The notes under the pieces: model-generated | The model's input: the letters and a program-made list of their open reading frames with translations, nothing else | Database searches by the model: none | Told to the model about the DNA's origin: nothing | Assembly (NCBI GenBank): GCA_965218935.1 | Contig: CBDCMH010000011.1 | Coordinates: forward strand, 186,001-250,000 | Length of the DNA: 64,000 nucleotides | DNA from: JADFOI01 sp965218935 | GTDB lineage: Bacteria; Acidobacteriota; UBA6911; RPQK01; JADFOI01 | Direction of reading: 5' to 3' | Part shown: positions 61,316 to 64,000 of the stretch, in pieces | Layout: the number at the start of each line of letters is the position of its first letter | Position numbering within the stretch: the first letter of the stretch is position 1 | Translations under genes and position numbers: made by a program

Positions 61316-62392
61316 ATGGAAGAGCACCGGTACCTGCGGATTTACTTACTCGTTCTCTCTCTCATTGTCCTTTACTTCGTCTATCGCATTTTTCAACCCT
61401 TCCTCCTCCCCATCAGTCTGGCCGTCGTTCTGGCCACCTTGTGTTTTCCTGTCTTTAACTGGACTTGTCAGAAGCTGCAGAGTCGGCGCAACTGGGCAGC
61501 TTTGCTCACCTGTATTTGGGTAACGGCGAGCATCATCGTCCCTTTTGTCGTCCTGGTCATACTCTTAGCGGGACAAATGGCTGAAGTCTACCAGCAGTTT
61601 CAGTCCAGATTGGAAAGCGGGGACTGGCAGGAATTCCTGAATCTGCAGGACAATCCCCGTTTAAAACTCTTAGCGGACTGGATCGGCCACTATGTCGATT
61701 TGGAAAACTTGGACTTAATGGGCAGTTTGGCTGCTGGTTTGCAGCAGGTCAGTCTGTTTTTTCTGCGCCAAAGCACCTCCATCCTGTCCGGGCTCTTTCG
61801 TGTCATCATGAATTTCCTGGTTATGCTGGGCTGCATGTTCTTTATTTTCCGGGATGGGGAATATCTCGCAGAAATGCTCAAGACCCTCACCCCGCTCACG
61901 GAAGGTTATCGGCAACGGATCATCAACACGTTCCAAGAGGTGGCAAAAGCGACCGTGATCGGAACCTTGCTCACGGCAGTGGCTCAGGGCGTTTCCGGAG
62001 GCCTGCTTTACTGGATACTGGGGATCCCCAACGCACTTCTGTGGGGTTGCTTAACCGCCCTGTTTTCCTTGCTGCCGGTCGTGGGCACAGGCATTGTTTG
62101 GGGTCCCTGGGCCATTTACTTCTTCCTGACCCAGTCTACGGCCCAGGGAATTATCCTGGTGATCGGAGGTCTGCTGGTGGGAATGATGGACAACTTCTTG
62201 AAAGCGCTTTTCATCGAGGGAAAGGCCGAGATGCATACCCTGATCGTGTTTTTATCCATCATGGGCGGCATCGGATATTTCGGACTGGTGGGTATGATTT
62301 TCGGGCCCATCATCATCGCTCTGGGCCTGACCTTTCTGGAATTGTACAAAATGGAATTTCAACAGCCTGTTGCCGAGCCGGTAGAAGAATGA
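61316..62392 (+). CDS. AI-2E family (PerM-like) membrane transporter
   Basis: About 358 residues, eight predicted membrane helices (for example LRIYLLVLSLIVLYFVYRIF; ALLTCIWVTASIIVPFVVLV; GYFGLVGMIFGPIIIALGLT). A central amphipathic segment (residues 95-160) is typical of the AI-2E/UPF0118 family, members of which include TqsA, CydA-independent permeases and Na+/H+ exchangers. ATG 61316 fits the first helix. ATG 61274 is possible. It is translationally coupled (ATGA) to the hydrolase gene downstream. Confidence 0.87.
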   Translation: MEEHRYLRIYLLVLSLIVLYFVYRIFQPFLLPISLAVVLATLCFPVFNWTCQKLQSRRNWAALLTCIWVTASIIVPFVVLVILLAGQMAEVYQQFQSRLESGDWQEFLNLQDNPRLKLLADWIGHYVDLENLDLMGSLAAGLQQVSLFFLRQSTSILSGLFRVIMNFLVMLGCMFFIFRDGEYLAEMLKTLTPLTEGYRQRIINTFQEVAKATVIGTLLTAVAQGVSGGLLYWILGIPNALLWGCLTALFSLLPVVGTGIVWGPWAIYFFLTQSTAQGIILVIGGLLVGMMDNFLKALFIEGKAEMHTLIVFLSIMGGIGYFGLVGMIFGPIIIALGLTFLELYKMEFQQPVAEPVEE

Positions 62393-63411
62393 CCCTCTAT
62401 CAGCGCTGGATTCACAGACGCGAGCTCAAACTGACCTTGCGGGATCCGCACCGTAAGATTTTCCCCTTTGATTGGGGCCTGGAGTGGATCCGGAACGGTC
62501 ACAATCCCGGTTCAACAGACCCCCTGACCTATTTAAAAGAGCACGCCGAGACGGTCTTAAGGGACAGTGATGCCTTTTTCAATCCGCCCCCGATTGTGGA
62601 TTGTGCGGTCAAGGACAATATTTTGACCATGGCAACGCCCACACCTTCACCTCATCCGGAAAACAATAAGGTCTATTGCCGTTTGTTTCCGGCCCGAGGT
62701 TCCAAAGCAGCGGTGATCGTCGTTCCTCAGTGGAATGCCGACCCACAAAGTCATGTACGTCTTTGCCAGATATTCAAGCGATTGGGCATCACGGCTCTGC
62801 GTCTTTGCATGCCCTATCATGAACAGCGCCTCCCCCCTGACATGGAGCGAGCCGACTACATGGTAAGCCCCAACATTGGTCGAACCGTCCATGCCACCCG
62901 TCAGGCCGTTCTGGAGGTTCGCCAGCTGGTGACCTGGCTCAAGGATCAGGGCTATGAGCGAATCGCCGTGATGGGAACCAGCATTGGATCTTGTGTGACC
63001 TATCTAGCATTTGTTCACGATCCTTCGATTTGTACCGGTGTGTTTAACCACGTCTCTTCCTTTTTTGCCGACGTGGTCTGGACAGGACTTTCCACTCGGT
63101 ACATCCGTTGGGGTTTGGACGGCCACATTACTCTGAAAGATCTACGACAATGTTGGGCACCGATTAGTCCCTGGTTTTTTATTGATCGTCTCAAGGCTTG
63201 TTCCCGTCCCCATCTTTTCATCACTGCCAAATATGACCTCACCTTCAGGCCCGAACTCACTGAAAAGGTGTTGCATCAATACCAGAGCCACAATATTCCG
63301 CACCAGCGGATCGCTCTGCCCTGCGGTCACTACACTATAGCCACTTTCCCCTTCAGCTACATGGATGGTTGGCATATGTGCCGATATCTGGTAGGCCAGC
63401 TCTCTGCTTAA
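62389..63411 (+). CDS. alpha/beta hydrolase
   Basis: A 340-residue cytosolic hydrolase. After an N-terminal extension come the elbow AVMGTSIGSCVTYLA (GxSxG), the acid region TAKYDLTF and the final LPCGHYTIATF with the catalytic His. The ATG overlaps the preceding stop (ATGA). It may hydrolyse an ester or lipid. No substrate is implied by the neighbours. Confidence 0.83.
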   Translation: MTLYQRWIHRRELKLTLRDPHRKIFPFDWGLEWIRNGHNPGSTDPLTYLKEHAETVLRDSDAFFNPPPIVDCAVKDNILTMATPTPSPHPENNKVYCRLFPARGSKAAVIVVPQWNADPQSHVRLCQIFKRLGITALRLCMPYHEQRLPPDMERADYMVSPNIGRTVHATRQAVLEVRQLVTWLKDQGYERIAVMGTSIGSCVTYLAFVHDPSICTGVFNHVSSFFADVVWTGLSTRYIRWGLDGHITLKDLRQCWAPISPWFFIDRLKACSRPHLFITAKYDLTFRPELTEKVLHQYQSHNIPHQRIALPCGHYTIATFPFSYMDGWHMCRYLVGQLSA

Positions 63412-63416
63412 GCCTG

Positions 63417-63980
63417 ATGGTCAAGAATATCCTTCTGACAGGCCACCCGGGTGTCGGGAAGACCACAATGCTCAAAGGAGTCATCGAAAGATTTGCTCAT
63501 CTGGCCATGACCGGTTTTTACACCGAAGAGATTCGGGAGAAAGGGATTCGATTGGGTTTCAGAGCGGTGGCCATGAACGGAAGCTCGGCTGTTTTCGCTC
63601 ATCGCAACTTCCAAACCAAGCCGGAACATCGTGTCGGAAAGTATGGTGTCAAGCCTGAACTTCTGGAGACTCTGGTGCTTTCCCATCTTTCCCCCCAGCG
63701 GAAGGCTGCCGATCTGGTCATCGTCGATGAGATCGCCAAGATGGAATTGCTTTCCATGCCCGTTCGAGAAGGCCTGCTTCAAGCCTTGGATTCGGATTGC
63801 CCGCTGCTGGGAACGATTTCCCTGAAGGGCACTGGTTTTATCAAACAAATGAAGGAGCGCGATGATGTGGAGCTGTTTAAGATCACGTCGGAGAATCGCA
63901 ACGTCCTGGGGGAGCAGGTTTGCCGACGGCTGCAGCAGGTGCTGGGGAAGGCCGGCCCGGCTGACCGCCCGACCACCTGA
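63417..63980 (+). CDS. THEP1-like nucleoside triphosphatase
   Basis: A 187-residue P-loop NTPase. The Walker A motif LTGHPGVGKTTMLKGVIERF opens the protein, Walker B/DEIAKMEL lies in VIVDEIAKMELLSM, and GFYTEEIREKGIRLGFRAV is the family-specific region. THEP1 proteins hydrolyse ATP/GTP slowly and their physiological role is unclear. ATG 63417 is six bases after the preceding stop, so it belongs to the AI-2E operon. The frame upstream runs through the hydrolase gene and is not the start. Confidence 0.9.
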   Translation: MVKNILLTGHPGVGKTTMLKGVIERFAHLAMTGFYTEEIREKGIRLGFRAVAMNGSSAVFAHRNFQTKPEHRVGKYGVKPELLETLVLSHLSPQRKAADLVIVDEIAKMELLSMPVREGLLQALDSDCPLLGTISLKGTGFIKQMKERDDVELFKITSENRNVLGEQVCRRLQQVLGKAGPADRPTT

Positions 63981-64000
63981 CCACCTGACCACCTGACCCA
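63970..64000. repeat. short tandem repeat at the window edge
   Basis: Repeating unit CCACCTGA, about three copies, running off the end of the window. Confidence 0.6.

Noticed and set aside
62041..62388. Upstream extension of the hydrolase frame
   Set aside because: It overlaps the transporter coding sequence in another frame. The ATGA overlap at 62389 is the natural start.

Overview
The window looks like a chromosome segment of a heterotrophic, Gram-negative bacterium, most probably an acidobacterium (Acidobacteriota). This is inferred from gene content. It has a carboxypeptidase-regulatory-domain TonB receptor over 1,000 residues long, a DUF1592/DUF1552 cytochrome pair followed by an ankyrin protein, DUF5916 and DUF4159 proteins, an ADP-forming acyl-CoA synthetase subunit, an archaeal/fungal-type aspartate-semialdehyde dehydrogenase, and many Tat-exported oxidoreductases. 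No ribosomal RNA or other species-level marker is present.

Layout. 0-5 kb: tRNA-Arg, a secreted amidohydrolase, a pair of small genes, tRNA-His and a CysQ-like phosphatase. 5-16 kb: DUF1592-DUF1552-ankyrin-hydrolase run, facing a large TonB receptor. 16-21.5 kb: a six-gene minus-strand run for a periplasmic oxidation system (GMC flavoenzyme, Tat-exported small subunit, cytochrome c-Dabb fusion, PQQ-type beta-propeller, cupredoxin-like protein). 21.8-29.7 kb: exported proteins, an insertion sequence with doubled terminal repeats, a second TonB receptor and a DUF5916 outer-membrane protein. 29.8-33 kb: aminotransferase, ADP-forming acyl-CoA synthetase beta subunit, DUF2848, cupin. 33-37.5 kb: a ~0.9 kb gene-free region containing what looks like a highly structured RNA, followed by asd-dapB-dapA-dapD for lysine/diaminopimelate synthesis. 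37.5-42 kb: SAM hydroxide adenosyltransferase, a DUF72 gene broken by a stop codon, cysteine desulfurase, Hsp20, RidA, tRNA-Phe. 42-52.7 kb: a signalling region with three PilZ proteins, an HD-GYP protein, a PAS protein, MsrAB, a pseudopilin and an acyl-CoA ligase. 52.8-58.4 kb: glycosyltransferase, intact DUF72 paralogue, and a DUF4159 gene split by an IS3-family element. 58.4-64 kb: a 209-bp inverted-repeat element, an outer-membrane barrel, an ECF sigma/anti-sigma/Spy-like operon, an AI-2E-type permease, a hydrolase and a THEP1-like NTPase.

The strongest unexplained signal is at about 33,457-33,870. Six or more hairpins, four capped by C(UUCG)G and one by GAAA, lie on the plus strand between a promoter-like sequence and the asd operon, and I could not match them to any RNA family I know. 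Also notable are the periplasmic redox operon with its cytochrome c-Dabb fusion and ligand-stripped cupredoxin, three families of short dispersed or inverted repeats, the exactly reconstructable IS3 insertion in DUF4159, and several genes whose promoter leaves almost no room for a leader.

All calls come from reading sequence and translated protein by eye. No database search was run.
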